Assembly (NCBI RefSeq): GCF_904848665.1
Contig: NZ_CAJHCQ010000008.1
Span: forward strand, 265,405-329,404
Source of the DNA: Paraburkholderia hiiakae
Lineage (GTDB): Bacteria; Pseudomonadota; Gammaproteobacteria; Burkholderiales; Burkholderiaceae
Length of the DNA: 64,000 nucleotides
Reading direction: 5' to 3'
Part shown: positions 1 through 8,633 of the stretch, in pieces
Layout: every line of letters starts with the position of its first letter
How positions within the stretch are numbered: the stretch's first letter is position 1
Translations under genes and position numbers: made by a program
The notes under the pieces: generated by a model
The model's database searches: none
What the model saw: only the letters and a program-made list of their open reading frames with translations
Told to the model about the DNA's origin: nothing

Positions 1-13
1 TACTGGAACCGGT

Positions 14-30
14 GGGGCGCGTCGCGCCCC
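14..30. repeat. GC-rich perfect hairpin at left edge
   Basis: A 7-bp perfect stem (GGGGCGC / GCGCCCC) with a 3-nt loop lies 140 bp beyond the rlmN stop. It has no T-tract on either side. The gene to the left of the window is not visible, so its role (3' end of rlmN mRNA or upstream region of the next gene) cannot be decided. Confidence 0.4.
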
Positions 31-172
31 GCCTCTACCCGATTCGCAGACCGTTTATAACAAAATGCGCGGCAAGTGTGCCGCTTCCGATCGCTTCTGC
101 AACGTTTCTTTTACTACTGCCTACGACCGCGCGTTTCCCCCGCACGCCGCCGTGGGCCCTCCTCATGCCGAC

Positions 173-1336
173 TCAGTGCTGAACCGGCCGTACTTCGATG
201 ATCTTGCCCGTGCTCCGGCCCATACGCTCAGCAAGGCGCGTGCGGTCCTTCACTTCGCCGGCGAGCTGGCCGCAGGCCGCGTCGATGTCGTCGCCGCGCG
301 TCTTGCGCACGGTCGTGACGACGCCCGCATCCATCAGGATCTGCGCGAAGCGCTTGATCTGGTCCGATTTCGAGCGCAGCAAGCCCGACTCGGGGAACGG
401 ATTAAACGGGATCAGATTGAACTTGCACGGCACGTCCCGCGTAACGGCGAGCAATTCTCGCGCGTGCTTTTCGGTGTCGTTGACGCCGTCGAGCATGCAG
501 TACTCGAACGTGATGAAGTCGCGCGGCGCGACTTCCAGGTAACGCTGGCAAGCCGCCATCAACTCACGCAGTGGGTACTTGCGGTTGAGCGGCACGAGTT
601 CGTCGCGCAGTGTGTCGTTCGGTGCATGCAAGGAGACGGCGAGCGCCACGGGGAGCTCGGCCCCGAGACGATCCATCATCGGCACGACGCCCGAGGTGGA
701 CAGCGTGACACGCCGGCGCGACAGGCCGTAGGCGTTGTCGTCGAGCATCAGGCGCATGGCTGGCACGACCGCGTCGTAGTTCAGAAGCGGCTCGCCCATG
801 CCCATCATCACCACGTTCGTGATGACGCGTTCGCCCTTGCCGTCACCGCCGGTCGCCCGCCCGCCTGCCTCACCGAGTAGCGAGGCACGCAAGGCGAACT
901 CCGCCATGCGCAGCTGGCCGATGATCTCGGCGGTGGTGAGATTGCGTGAAAAACCTTGCTTGCCGGTTGAACAGAACCGGCAATTGACTGCGCATCCCGC
1001 CTGCGAGGACACGCACAGCGTGCCACGGTTGTCTTCGGGGATGAACACAGTTTCGACCGCGTTGCCGTTGCCGACGTCCACGAGCCATTTGCGCGTGCCG
1101 TCGGAGGAAACGTTGTCGCTGATGATGTCGGGCATGCCGATGGTGGCGCGCCCTTTGAGCTTCTCGCGCAGCGATTTGGCGAGATCCGTCATACCGTCGA
1201 AGTCGGCGGCGTTGTATTGATGGATCCAGCGCTGAAGCTGTTTGGCGCGAAACGGCTTCTCGCCCAAGCTCTCGCAATAGGCGACCAGCCCTTGGGCGTC
1301 GAGATCGAGAAGGTTGACGGTGGAACTGCTCGTCAT
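173..1336 (-). CDS. rlmN: Dual-specificity RNA methyltransferase RlmN
   Basis: This radical-SAM enzyme methylates C2 of adenosine 2503 in 23S rRNA and of A37 in some tRNAs. The 387-residue protein has an N-terminal helical RNA-binding domain and then the radical-SAM core, with the CxxxCxxC cluster motif at Cys115/Cys119/Cys122 (AGCAVNCRFC). Near the C-terminus the motif VRKTRGDDIDAACGQL contains the cysteine that resolves the methyl-transfer intermediate. I start at the ATG at 1336 because a CAGGA ribosome-binding sequence precedes it at good spacing; an in-frame ATG five codons upstream at 1351 lacks one. It follows ndk on the same strand, an arrangement common in Burkholderia and probably co-transcribed. 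Confidence 0.97.
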   Translation of the reverse strand: MTSSSTVNLLDLDAQGLVAYCESLGEKPFRAKQLQRWIHQYNAADFDGMTDLAKSLREKLKGRATIGMPDIISDNVSSDGTRKWLVDVGNGNAVETVFIPEDNRGTLCVSSQAGCAVNCRFCSTGKQGFSRNLTTAEIIGQLRMAEFALRASLLGEAGGRATGGDGKGERVITNVVMMGMGEPLLNYDAVVPAMRLMLDDNAYGLSRRRVTLSTSGVVPMMDRLGAELPVALAVSLHAPNDTLRDELVPLNRKYPLRELMAACQRYLEVAPRDFITFEYCMLDGVNDTEKHARELLAVTRDVPCKFNLIPFNPFPESGLLRSKSDQIKRFAQILMDAGVVTTVRKTRGDDIDAACGQLAGEVKDRTRLAERMGRSTGKIIEVRPVQH

Positions 1337-1483
1337 GTCGAATCCTGCCATTTCAGTGCGAGAGCGCGCTCACCGCCCGTATCGCCCAGCTGCCTGCGCA
1401 CTTGCGCGGCATCGGGAACTGGACGGTGAGCGTCATCGCCGTTCGCGACCCTATGCTACTACTGCAATCTGCTCGCGCTGTAC

Positions 1484-1909
1484 TTAGCGCGAGTAGACGT
1501 TGACTTGCGGGAAGAAGAACGCGATTTCCACGGCAGCCGTTTCAGCGGCGTCCGAGCCGTGCACGGCGTTCGCGTCGATGCTGTCGGCGAAGTCGGCGCG
1601 GATCGTGCCCTTGTCGGCCTTCTTCGGGTCAGTTGCACCCATCAGTTCGCGGTTCTTCAGGATGGCGTTCTCGCCTTCCAGCGCTTGCACCATCACCGGG
1701 CCCGAGACCATGAAGTCCACGAGGTCCTTGAAGAAGGGACGCGCTGCGTGAACAGCATAGAACTTCTCGGCGTCAGCGCGCGAGAGGTGAACCATGCGAG
1801 CGGCAATGATCTTCAGACCAGCGTTTTCGAAGCGGCTGTAGATCTGGCCGATCACATTCTTTGCCACTGCGTCCGGCTTGATAATCGACAGGGTGCGTTC
1901 GATCGCCAT
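1484..1909 (-). CDS. ndk: Nucleoside diphosphate kinase
   Basis: Ndk transfers the gamma phosphate of ATP to NDPs through a phosphohistidine intermediate and balances NTP/dNTP pools in the cytoplasm. The 141-residue length is standard for the family. The N-terminus (ERTLSIIKPDAV) is the nucleotide-binding start, and the active-site histidine lies in NAVHGSD near residue 117. A GGAGC sequence upstream of the ATG serves as ribosome-binding site. A TACAAT -10-like hexamer sits on the minus strand at 1956-1961, about 50 bp upstream, with no clear -35. The gene precedes rlmN with a 147-bp gap. Confidence 0.97.
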   Translation of the reverse strand: MAIERTLSIIKPDAVAKNVIGQIYSRFENAGLKIIAARMVHLSRADAEKFYAVHAARPFFKDLVDFMVSGPVMVQALEGENAILKNRELMGATDPKKADKGTIRADFADSIDANAVHGSDAAETAAVEIAFFFPQVNVYSR

Positions 1910-2223
1910 AAAAGCTCCAAAAAATTAAGAGGTTACAGATTCAAATGAATCCGCAATTGTAGCATGTTCCCATGTATGATTGCGATTGAACCCTCATAGC
2001 CCGGCAAACCGGCGCAAATGAGCGCGAACCGGGCACAAGTCAGGCACAAACACCGCGCTGCCGTACCTTTCAGAAAGGCTTAAGATTGGCGGCATACGCT
2101 GTACAAAGATAACGGAAACTGTGTGGCAACCCGTTGAAACTCTGGGTCGGCACACTTATCTTATGGGGGAGCGGACCGCGCACCTGCACGCCCTCACCCA
2201 CGCGTCTCACGCAAGGAGAAAGC
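1910..2223. other. Divergent intergenic region ndk / Bax-inhibitor gene
   Basis: This stretch of about 310 bp separates two divergent genes. On the minus strand a TACAAT hexamer at 1956-1961 could be the ndk -10 box. On the plus strand TTGGCG at 2086-2091 and GATAAC at 2108-2113 (16-bp spacer) form a weak promoter candidate for the downstream membrane protein. I see no small ORF or RNA gene. Confidence 0.4.
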
Positions 2224-2922
2224 ATGAACGAGTATCCCTATAACTTCGGCCGCGGCGGCAGCGTCACCTCGGCGGAGACCCGCAACCGCGTACTGCGCAA
2301 CACCTATTGGCTGCTCGCGCTGTCGATGGTGCCGACGGTGCTCGGCGCGTGGGTGGGCGTCGCGACCGGCTTCTCGCTTTTTGCGGCCACCAGCCCGGCC
2401 ATGAGCCTGCTCGCATTCTTCGCGATCGCCTTCGGCTTCATGTTCGCCATCGAGCGCACCAAAAATAGCTCGGTAGGCGTGGTGGTGCTGCTCGGCTTCA
2501 CGTTCTTCATGGGCCTGATGCTCTCGCGTCTGCTGTCGTTCATCCTCGGCTTCTCGAACGGCCCGCAGCTCATCATGCTCGCATTCGGGGGCACCGGCAT
2601 CATTTTCACCGCCATGGCCACCATTGCCACGGTCAGCAAGCGCGACTTCTCGGGCCTCGGCAAGTGGCTCTTCATGGGCGTGATCGTGATCCTGCTGGCC
2701 GGCGTCGCGAACATGTTCCTGCAACTGCCCGCGCTGATGCTCACGGTTTCGGTGCTCGCCATCGCGATCTTCTCGGCCTACATGCTGTTCGACGTGCAGC
2801 GCGTCGTGAACGGCGGCGAGACGAACTACATTTCGGCGACGCTTGCGATCTATCTGGACCTGTATAACGTGTTCACAAATCTGCTCGCCATCCTCGGCAT
2901 CTTCGGCGGCAATCGCAACTAA
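2224..2922 (+). CDS. Bax inhibitor-1/YccA family inner-membrane protein
   Basis: The 232-residue protein belongs to the BI-1/YccA (TMBIM) family, whose bacterial members are seven-helix inner-membrane proteins; YccA of E. coli modulates FtsH and family members can act as pH-sensitive cation leaks. Hydrophobic segments run almost continuously from about residue 25 to the end, and the family's characteristic C-terminal pattern with an acidic residue between helices is visible (FDVQRVVNGGE, then LYNVFTNLLAILG). The start at 2224 is chosen because AAGGAG lies just upstream; the reading frame is open further to 2134 but that extension (residues rich in Thr/Pro) is not family-like. A strong terminator follows. 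Confidence 0.93.
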   Translation: MNEYPYNFGRGGSVTSAETRNRVLRNTYWLLALSMVPTVLGAWVGVATGFSLFAATSPAMSLLAFFAIAFGFMFAIERTKNSSVGVVVLLGFTFFMGLMLSRLLSFILGFSNGPQLIMLAFGGTGIIFTAMATIATVSKRDFSGLGKWLFMGVIVILLAGVANMFLQLPALMLTVSVLAIAIFSAYMLFDVQRVVNGGETNYISATLAIYLDLYNVFTNLLAILGIFGGNRN

Positions 2923-2974
2923 AGCGCAATCAAACCTTGGTGGGCCGGATCGACAGACCCCGGCCCCACCAGGC

Positions 2975-3008
2975 AAAAAGCCCATGACTCACGTCATGGG
3001 CTTTTTTT
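2975..3008. terminator. Bidirectional intrinsic terminator
   Basis: A perfect 9-bp stem (GCCCATGAC / GTCATGGGC) at 2980-3001 with a TCAC loop is flanked by an A5 run on the left and a T7 run on the right. It can end transcription of the Bax-inhibitor gene (plus) and of the MBL-bamC-dapA block (minus). Confidence 0.9.
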
Positions 3009-3044
3009 CGTCTATTCGTTAGCTGTCGGGCGGCCACGCGGAAC

Positions 3045-3821
3045 CTAGAGCGCAATCCAGTCAAAACCCTCGGCTTGCGAAGCGACCCCAATTTCCGTCG
3101 AGGCGTTTCCGAGAACCGCGGCCATCGCCGCCCGCGCGAGTTCGGGTGTGTTGTTCTGCTGGCTCAGGTGCGCGGCGATCAAATGCCGCAGCTTCGCGCG
3201 ATCGAGCCCGGCGAGGATGCTGCCGGCCGCCTCGTTGTTCAGATGACCATGCGACCCGCCGATACGCGCCTTGAGCGAGGCCGGATAGCGGCTCGTCGCA
3301 AGCATCTCGAGGTCGTGGTTGCATTCGAGCACGAGTGCGTCGCAACCGCTCAGCACGCTGCTGATATGCGACGTCGATTCCCCAACGTCGGTCAGCACGC
3401 CTAGCCGGCTCGCGCCGTCGCTGAACACGAACTGCAGCGGCTCGCGGGCGTCGTGCGGCACCGTGTAGGGCAACACACCGAGTTCGCCGATTTCGACCGT
3501 TTCGTCGCCCCACAACACATTGAGTTCGACGCCTGCGGCATCGTCGGCGCCCACGGCCTGCGCCGTGCCCCAACTCATGTAAAGCGGAATCGACCAGCGG
3601 CGCGCAAGCGTGAGCGCGCTGCCGATATGGTCGGAGTGTTCGTGGGTGATGAGAATCGCGGTGAGCGAATCGGCGGCCAGCCCCGCGCGGGCGAGGCGCC
3701 GCTCGACTTCCTTCGCTGAGAATCCGCAGTCGAGCAGCACGCGCGTGGGCGTCGTGCCGCTGCCTGCTTCTACGACCAGTGCGTTGCCCTCGCTGCCGCT
3801 GCCGAGGCTCGCAAATCGCAT
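3045..3821 (-). CDS. MBL-fold metallohydrolase (YycJ/WalJ-like)
   Basis: This is a 258-residue metallo-beta-lactamase-fold protein. The first strand motif (MRFASLGSGSEGNALVVE) resembles the YycJ/WalJ branch, and the metal-binding motif THEHSDH is present at about residues 59-65. Further metal ligands are likely in the region VLTDVGES and in GSHGHLNNEAA. WalJ-type proteins are thought to be nucleases or phosphodiesterases; the exact substrate in proteobacteria is not established. It starts 11 bp after the bamC stop, so it is co-transcribed with bamC and perhaps dapA. Confidence 0.88.
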   Translation of the reverse strand: MRFASLGSGSEGNALVVEAGSGTTPTRVLLDCGFSAKEVERRLARAGLAADSLTAILITHEHSDHIGSALTLARRWSIPLYMSWGTAQAVGADDAAGVELNVLWGDETVEIGELGVLPYTVPHDAREPLQFVFSDGASRLGVLTDVGESTSHISSVLSGCDALVLECNHDLEMLATSRYPASLKARIGGSHGHLNNEAAGSILAGLDRAKLRHLIAAHLSQQNNTPELARAAMAAVLGNASTEIGVASQAEGFDWIAL

Positions 3822-3832
3822 ATCAGCGCACG

Positions 3833-4972
3833 TCAGTTCAGCTGCGCGTGGAGCGCGGAGACGATACGTTGCGCGTCCGACGAGGTGTCGATGCGGCCGG
3901 TCTGGTCGACCACGGCAACCTGGGTCGAATTGCCCGTCGAGCGAACCGCCACGACGTATTCCGGCCCTTGATCCTTCGAGGCCTTCTTCGGATTGTAGAA
4001 AAGCTTGCCCAACAACCCGTCGCCCTTGAGTTCCTGCATCGAGTCGGCGTAACGCACGAAGTAGAGACCCTTCTCGCGGTCGCGGTTATCGACCGTGAAG
4101 TTCGTGCGGTCGAGCGCCAGGCCCACACGCAGCCACGCGGTGTCGAACGCTTCGGGCAGATCGAGCGTCGTGCCGTCAGGACCGGCGGCGATCTTGACGC
4201 CCGCCGTCGACGGACGCGCATCGGTCAGCAGTTGCTTGGACTGCGCGTCGGTCAGGCCGAACTTCTGCATGATCTTCGCGAGGAACGCGGCTTCGAGCGC
4301 CGGGTCGCGCGGGCGCTCCACCCACTTCGACCCCGTCTTGTCCTGTCCCGTCAGCACTTCTTCCATCGCGTTATGCGTGACGGAAATATCGGTTTGACCG
4401 TCCGGGCCGCGCGAAACCAGCACGCGGAAGCGGTCGCGCGTGCCCGACGAGTACGCGAAGTCGATCACGCGGCCGATCGTGCGGCGGAACCAGTCGTCCG
4501 GAATGTTGGCGCGGTTTTCCGCCCAGTCGGTCGTCATGATGCCCGTGGACGGCGAGTCGGTCGTCAGCGTGAAGCCATTTTCCGTCCAGAACTCCTGCAA
4601 CTGCGGCCAGACGTCGTCCGGCGAACGGCCGTCCACCACGAGCCAGCGGCGGTCGCCGTCGCGCTCCACGTGCATGCCGAACGGATCCTGCGCATCCGGC
4701 ACGCCGAGCGTGGCGTTGCCGGCCGGCGTGACCGTGCGCTGAGCGGCGCCGCCAAGCGTGACCGTGGGCGGCGGCGCGACGTACTTCTGGTCGTTCGGCG
4801 CCGACGACAGATCCTGCGGCACATTCAGCGGCGGCGCGGTCGGCGTGTCCTTGTAGTTGACGCGATCGGACGCGAACATGTCGTTCAGCGACTCGCAGCC
4901 TGCGAGCGAGCCAAAGGCAAGCGCCAGCACCGCCATGCGGGTTGCGTGGAGGGAAAAAGCGGAACGTTTCAT
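3833..4972 (-). CDS. bamC: Outer-membrane assembly lipoprotein BamC
   Basis: BamC is an accessory lipoprotein of the BAM complex that folds beta-barrel proteins into the outer membrane. The 379-residue protein begins with a lipoprotein signal peptide ending in LAGC, giving lipidated Cys26. An unstructured Pro-rich stretch (residues about 35-70) follows, as in E. coli BamC, which uses it to bind BamD. Two helix-grip domains occupy the rest. The gene follows dapA, the order seen in E. coli (dapA-bamC, historically dapX/nlpB). A hairpin with a T-run overlaps the dapA stop upstream and may reduce read-through into bamC. Confidence 0.93.
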   Translation of the reverse strand: MKRSAFSLHATRMAVLALAFGSLAGCESLNDMFASDRVNYKDTPTAPPLNVPQDLSSAPNDQKYVAPPPTVTLGGAAQRTVTPAGNATLGVPDAQDPFGMHVERDGDRRWLVVDGRSPDDVWPQLQEFWTENGFTLTTDSPSTGIMTTDWAENRANIPDDWFRRTIGRVIDFAYSSGTRDRFRVLVSRGPDGQTDISVTHNAMEEVLTGQDKTGSKWVERPRDPALEAAFLAKIMQKFGLTDAQSKQLLTDARPSTAGVKIAAGPDGTTLDLPEAFDTAWLRVGLALDRTNFTVDNRDREKGLYFVRYADSMQELKGDGLLGKLFYNPKKASKDQGPEYVVAVRSTGNSTQVAVVDQTGRIDTSSDAQRIVSALHAQLN

Positions 4973-5083
4973 GTGGGCCTTCGTGATACGGGAACGCTAA
5001 GCCTTGCTCTGCGAGACGGTAGATCCGAGGTCGGTCCGAGGTCTTTCAGTGATTGGGCGGTTGGGCCGTGGCGGCGTCGGTTG

Positions 5084-5118
5084 AAAAATCGGCGACTGGC
5101 TGATCGAATCAGCCAGTC
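5084..5118 (-). terminator. Intrinsic terminator/attenuator overlapping the dapA stop
   Basis: Read on the minus strand, an 11-bp perfect stem (GACTGGCTGAT / ATCAGCCAGTC, loop TCG) begins inside the last codons of dapA, includes its TGA stop, and is followed after GCCGA by a run of five T. A ribosome terminating at dapA would cover one arm, so translation could affect whether the hairpin forms. Confidence 0.6.
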
Positions 5119-6014
5119 AGGCCGGCTTCGCGCAGCGCGGCGCGCACTACGTCGTGGTAGCGCGCGTCGAGCGGCGTGAGCGGCAGTCGGATGCCGCCTT
5201 CGATGCGGCCGAGTTCCTGCAGCGCCCACTTCACCGGAATCGGATTCGATTCGATGAACAGGTTCTTGTGAAGCGACAACAGCTTCATGTGGATCGTGCG
5301 CGCCGTCTTCACGTCGCCGGCAAGCGCGGCCTTGCACAGGTCGCTCATCTGGCGCGGTGCAACGTTCGCGGTCACCGAAATATTGCCGTGGCCGCCGAGC
5401 AGCATCAGCGCGATCGCCGTGGGATCGTCGCCGCTGAAAATCTTGAAGCCGTTCGGCGCATGCTTGATGAGGTGCGCTGCGCGGTCGATGTTACCCGTCG
5501 CTTCCTTCACCGCGATGATGCCCGGCACTTCGGCCAGACGCAGGATGGTCTCGTTCGCCATGTCCGCGACCGTACGGCCCGGCACATTGTAGAGAATGAC
5601 CGGCAGGTCCACGTCCTCCGCGATCTTCGCGAAGTGACGGTACATGCCTTCTTGAGTCGGCTTGTTGTAATAGGGCACGACCTGGAGCGACGCCTGAGCG
5701 CCGACTTCCTTTGCGTGCTTCGTGAGTTCGATGGCTTCGGCGGTGGAATTGCCGCCGGCGCCCGCGATGATCGGCATACGGCCAGCGGCGTGCTCGACCG
5801 CCGTCCTGATCATCAGGATGTGCTCTTCGACGTCAAGCGTGGCGGACTCCCCGCTCGTACCGACGACGACGAGGCCATCCGTCCCCTCTTGCACGTGCCA
5901 GTCGATCAGTTTGCGGAATGCCGGCAGGTCGAGACTGCCGTCCTCGTGCATGGGGGTGACGATCGCGGGAATGCTGCCTTGCAGCGTAATGCCGTCCTGA
6001 GTGCCGTTAGCCAT
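5109..6014 (-). CDS. dapA: 4-hydroxy-tetrahydrodipicolinate synthase
   Basis: DapA condenses pyruvate with aspartate semialdehyde, the first committed step to diaminopimelate and lysine. The 301-residue protein has the catalytic Schiff-base lysine at Lys170 (IIAVKEATG), the proton-relay tyrosine Tyr142 (ILYNVPGRT), and the pyruvate-binding GTSGESATL motif at 52-60. It heads the minus-strand group dapA-bamC-MBL. The upstream methyltransferase stop is 45 bp away, so the set may continue from trpS. Confidence 0.97.
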   Translation of the reverse strand: MANGTQDGITLQGSIPAIVTPMHEDGSLDLPAFRKLIDWHVQEGTDGLVVVGTSGESATLDVEEHILMIRTAVEHAAGRMPIIAGAGGNSTAEAIELTKHAKEVGAQASLQVVPYYNKPTQEGMYRHFAKIAEDVDLPVILYNVPGRTVADMANETILRLAEVPGIIAVKEATGNIDRAAHLIKHAPNGFKIFSGDDPTAIALMLLGGHGNISVTANVAPRQMSDLCKAALAGDVKTARTIHMKLLSLHKNLFIESNPIPVKWALQELGRIEGGIRLPLTPLDARYHDVVRAALREAGLTG

Positions 6015-6058
6015 GAAACGCCAGAAAAATGAGTCGGTTAAACCGCGATTGTAGCGGA

Positions 6059-6691
6059 TTAGCCGGTCAGATCGTAACGCGTTACGGGTAGGCCCTGGTT
6101 CTCAGGTACATTACCGGCTCTTTCGGGGGACACTGAGGTCGTTTTTTCCCGCACTGCGCAGATGCGCTGAATATACGCCTCACGCGGCTGCGAAAGAAAA
6201 CCGTCCTGATAGGCGATTACCCGCAGCGCGGGCATACAGACCGCCAGCAACTCGCCCGGAGCGAGCAGGAAAGCGGGGTTCGATGGCTTGCCGACCGTTT
6301 CGTTGCCCTGCGCGAAGGTTTCGTAGATCAGCACGCCGCCGGGCGCCAGCGCCTCAAGGAGACGGGCCATCAGCGGGCGGTGGAGGTAGTTCGTGACAAC
6401 CACGGCGGCAAAGCGGGCATCCGCCGCGAGCGGCCAGGGCGCGCCTTCGAGGTCGCACTCTAATGTCGCGACGCCCGCCACATCATGCAGCGTGGCGAGC
6501 GCGGCGGCGTCGCGATCGAGCGCCATGACCGGGTGACCGCGACTCGCGAGCCATCGCGTGTGCCGGCCCGCGCCGCAGGCCACGTCGAGCACGTCGCCAC
6601 CGGGTGCGATGAGGTGCGCCCAGCGGCGCACCCAGCGCGAAGGCTCGGAAAGCCCGTGGGCCGGCGAACCGGCTGCAGGCGTCGACGTCAT
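6059..6691 (-). CDS. Class I SAM-dependent methyltransferase
   Basis: The 210-residue protein has a Rossmann-type methyltransferase fold. Motif I is VLDVACGAGRHTRWLA (about residues 34-49) and the motif II acid lies in ALDRDAAAL. The later YETFAQGNE segment resembles the tellurite-resistance TehB/UbiE-like group of small-molecule methyltransferases; the substrate is unknown. I start at the ATG at 6691, 8 bp after the trpS stop; the frame stays open to 6916 but that part overlaps trpS and reads as low-complexity antisense-like sequence. Tight spacing suggests co-transcription with trpS. Confidence 0.85.
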   Translation of the reverse strand: MTSTPAAGSPAHGLSEPSRWVRRWAHLIAPGGDVLDVACGAGRHTRWLASRGHPVMALDRDAAALATLHDVAGVATLECDLEGAPWPLAADARFAAVVVTNYLHRPLMARLLEALAPGGVLIYETFAQGNETVGKPSNPAFLLAPGELLAVCMPALRVIAYQDGFLSQPREAYIQRICAVREKTTSVSPERAGNVPENQGLPVTRYDLTG

Positions 6692-6699
6692 CAGCTCGA

Positions 6700-7902
6700 T
6701 CAGGTGTACGAGAGGCCCATGGCCTCGCGCACGTCGCGCATCGTCTCGTTGGCGAACTTGCGCGCCTTGTCGCAGCCGTCCGCGACGATCGCACGCAGCA
6801 GCGACGGGTCGTCCATGTACTTCTGCGCACGCTCGAGCATAGGCTGCTGCTCGCGCAGAATGCCTTCGATCACCGGCTGCTTGCACTCCAGGCAACCGAT
6901 GCCAGCCGTACGGCAACCCTTCTGCACCCAGTCATGCGTCTGCTCGTCCGTGTAGACCTGGTGCAGCTGCCACACCGGGCACTTGTCCGGATCGCCCGGA
7001 TCGGTACGGCGCACGCGTGCAGGGTCGGTCGGCATGGTCCGGACCTTCTTCGTGATCGATTCGGCGTCTTCGCGCAGGCCGATGGTGTTGCCGTACGACT
7101 TCGACATCTTCTGGCCGTCGAGGCCCGGCATGCGCGAAGCTTCCGTGAGCAGCACCTGCGGCTCCGGCAGGATGATCTTGCGCGAGCCTTCGAGGTAGCC
7201 GAAGAGACGCTCGCGATCGCTCATCGAGAGGCTTTGTGACTCCGAAAGCATCGCGCGGGCTTGTTCGAGCGCCTCTTCGTTGCCTTCCTGCTGATAGGCG
7301 TTGCGCAGCTCGTGGTAGAGCTTCGAGCGCTTGCCGCCCAACTTCTTTGCCGCTTCGTTGGCCTTCTCTTCGAAGCCCGGCTCGCGACCGTACATGTAGT
7401 TGAAGCGGCGCGCCATTTCGCGCGCCATTTCGACGTGCGGCACCTGGTCCTCGCCCACCGGCACGAGCGACGCGCGGTACAGCAGGATGTCGGCGGCCAT
7501 GAGCACCGGGTAGCCGAGGAAGCCGTAGGTACCGAGGTCCTTGTCCCGCAGCTTCTCGATCTGTTCCTTGTAGGTCGGCACGCGCTCGAGCCAGGACAGC
7601 GGCGTGCTCATGCCGAGCAACAGTGCGAGTTCGGCGTGCTCGGGCACGCGGCTCTGGATGAAGAGCGTGGCCTGGTTCGGGTCGATGCCCGAGGCGAGCC
7701 AGTCGATCAGTACGTCCCAGACGTTCTTCTCGATGACATCCGGCGTTTCATAGTGCGTGGTGAGCGCATGCCAGTCGACCACGCAGAAGAAGCACGGATA
7801 CTCGGACTGCAAGCGCACCCAGTTTTTCAGCACGCCGTGATAGTGGCCGAGGTGCAGCGACCCGGTGGGCCGCATGCCGGAGAAGATACGGTCTGGGAAC
7901 AT
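6700..7902 (-). CDS. trpS: Tryptophan-tRNA ligase
   Basis: TrpS is a class I aminoacyl-tRNA synthetase that charges tRNA-Trp. The ATP-binding signature HLGH is at residues 17-20 and KMSKS at 265-269. The protein has 400 residues, longer than the roughly 330 of E. coli TrpS, because of a charged insertion at about 172-250 that is usual in Burkholderia. I choose the start MFPDRIFSG at 7902, the family N-terminus; an in-frame start at 7926 would overlap the upstream protease gene and adds non-homologous residues. There is no strong Shine-Dalgarno sequence, consistent with translational coupling to the protease gene whose stop is 4 bp upstream. Confidence 0.97.
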   Translation of the reverse strand: MFPDRIFSGMRPTGSLHLGHYHGVLKNWVRLQSEYPCFFCVVDWHALTTHYETPDVIEKNVWDVLIDWLASGIDPNQATLFIQSRVPEHAELALLLGMSTPLSWLERVPTYKEQIEKLRDKDLGTYGFLGYPVLMAADILLYRASLVPVGEDQVPHVEMAREMARRFNYMYGREPGFEEKANEAAKKLGGKRSKLYHELRNAYQQEGNEEALEQARAMLSESQSLSMSDRERLFGYLEGSRKIILPEPQVLLTEASRMPGLDGQKMSKSYGNTIGLREDAESITKKVRTMPTDPARVRRTDPGDPDKCPVWQLHQVYTDEQTHDWVQKGCRTAGIGCLECKQPVIEGILREQQPMLERAQKYMDDPSLLRAIVADGCDKARKFANETMRDVREAMGLSYT

Positions 7903-7906
7903 GATG

Positions 7907-8572
7907 TTATGAAAAGAGCGACACAAGAGGGGTAAGGATGGCAGTGACCGCGTCGTAACCTAGACTTACGAGCGGGCGCAGCCAGAATCGCGTGAAGATG
8001 CCACTCACGAGCAACCCCATCACGATGATGAAACCATAAGGCTCGATACGGGCGAGCGCAATGCTCGCGCGCGTGGGCAAAAGCGCCCCGAGCACGCGGC
8101 CGCCGTCGAGCGGCGGCAGCGGAAAGAGGTTGAGCACGCCAAGCACGAGATTCACGCCCACACCTGCGGCGGCCATGCGCGTGAAGAACGGCTCGTCCAC
8201 GCCGAGCACCGCGAGACCCACGCCGAACACGCCCCATACGATGGCCTGCACGAAGTTGCACAGCGGCCCGGCCGCCGCGACCCACAGCGTGCCCCAGCGC
8301 GGATTGCGCAGATTGCTGAAGGCGATCGGCACGGGCTTCGCGTAACCGAACACGAACGCGCCATTCGTCAGGAAATACAGCACGAGCGGCATCGCGATTG
8401 TGCCGATCGGATCGATGTGGCGCATCGGATTGAACGAGACGCGACCGAGCACGTACGCGGTGTTGTCGCCGAGCATGCGCGCGACGTAACCGTGCGCCGC
8501 TTCGTGCAGCGTGATCGCGAAGATGACCGGCAAGGCGTAGACGACGATCGTCTGAATCAGATTGGATTCCAT
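7907..8572 (-). CDS. Site-2 protease family membrane metalloprotease (M50)
   Basis: This 221-residue integral membrane protein is of the short M50B type. The zinc-binding HEAAH motif is at residues 23-27 inside the first hydrophobic helix, and the second family motif NLFPLPPLDGGR occurs near residue 150. Four to five transmembrane helices are apparent. Members of this minimal group lack PDZ domains and have no assigned substrate; the context with trpS and a YciO-like protein is widely conserved in betaproteobacteria and does not itself reveal a role. Confidence 0.9.
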   Translation of the reverse strand: MESNLIQTIVVYALPVIFAITLHEAAHGYVARMLGDNTAYVLGRVSFNPMRHIDPIGTIAMPLVLYFLTNGAFVFGYAKPVPIAFSNLRNPRWGTLWVAAAGPLCNFVQAIVWGVFGVGLAVLGVDEPFFTRMAAAGVGVNLVLGVLNLFPLPPLDGGRVLGALLPTRASIALARIEPYGFIIVMGLLVSGIFTRFWLRPLVSLGYDAVTAILTPLVSLFS

Positions 8573-8633
8573 GGCGGGCTATTGTATCAATGCGTCAATG
8601 CGCTCTGGCCGCGTTCACGCCGCGCAACTTTCT

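Noticed and set aside
65..880. Plus-strand open frame opposite rlmN
   Set aside because: Shadow of rlmN; His/Arg-rich with no ribosome-binding site.
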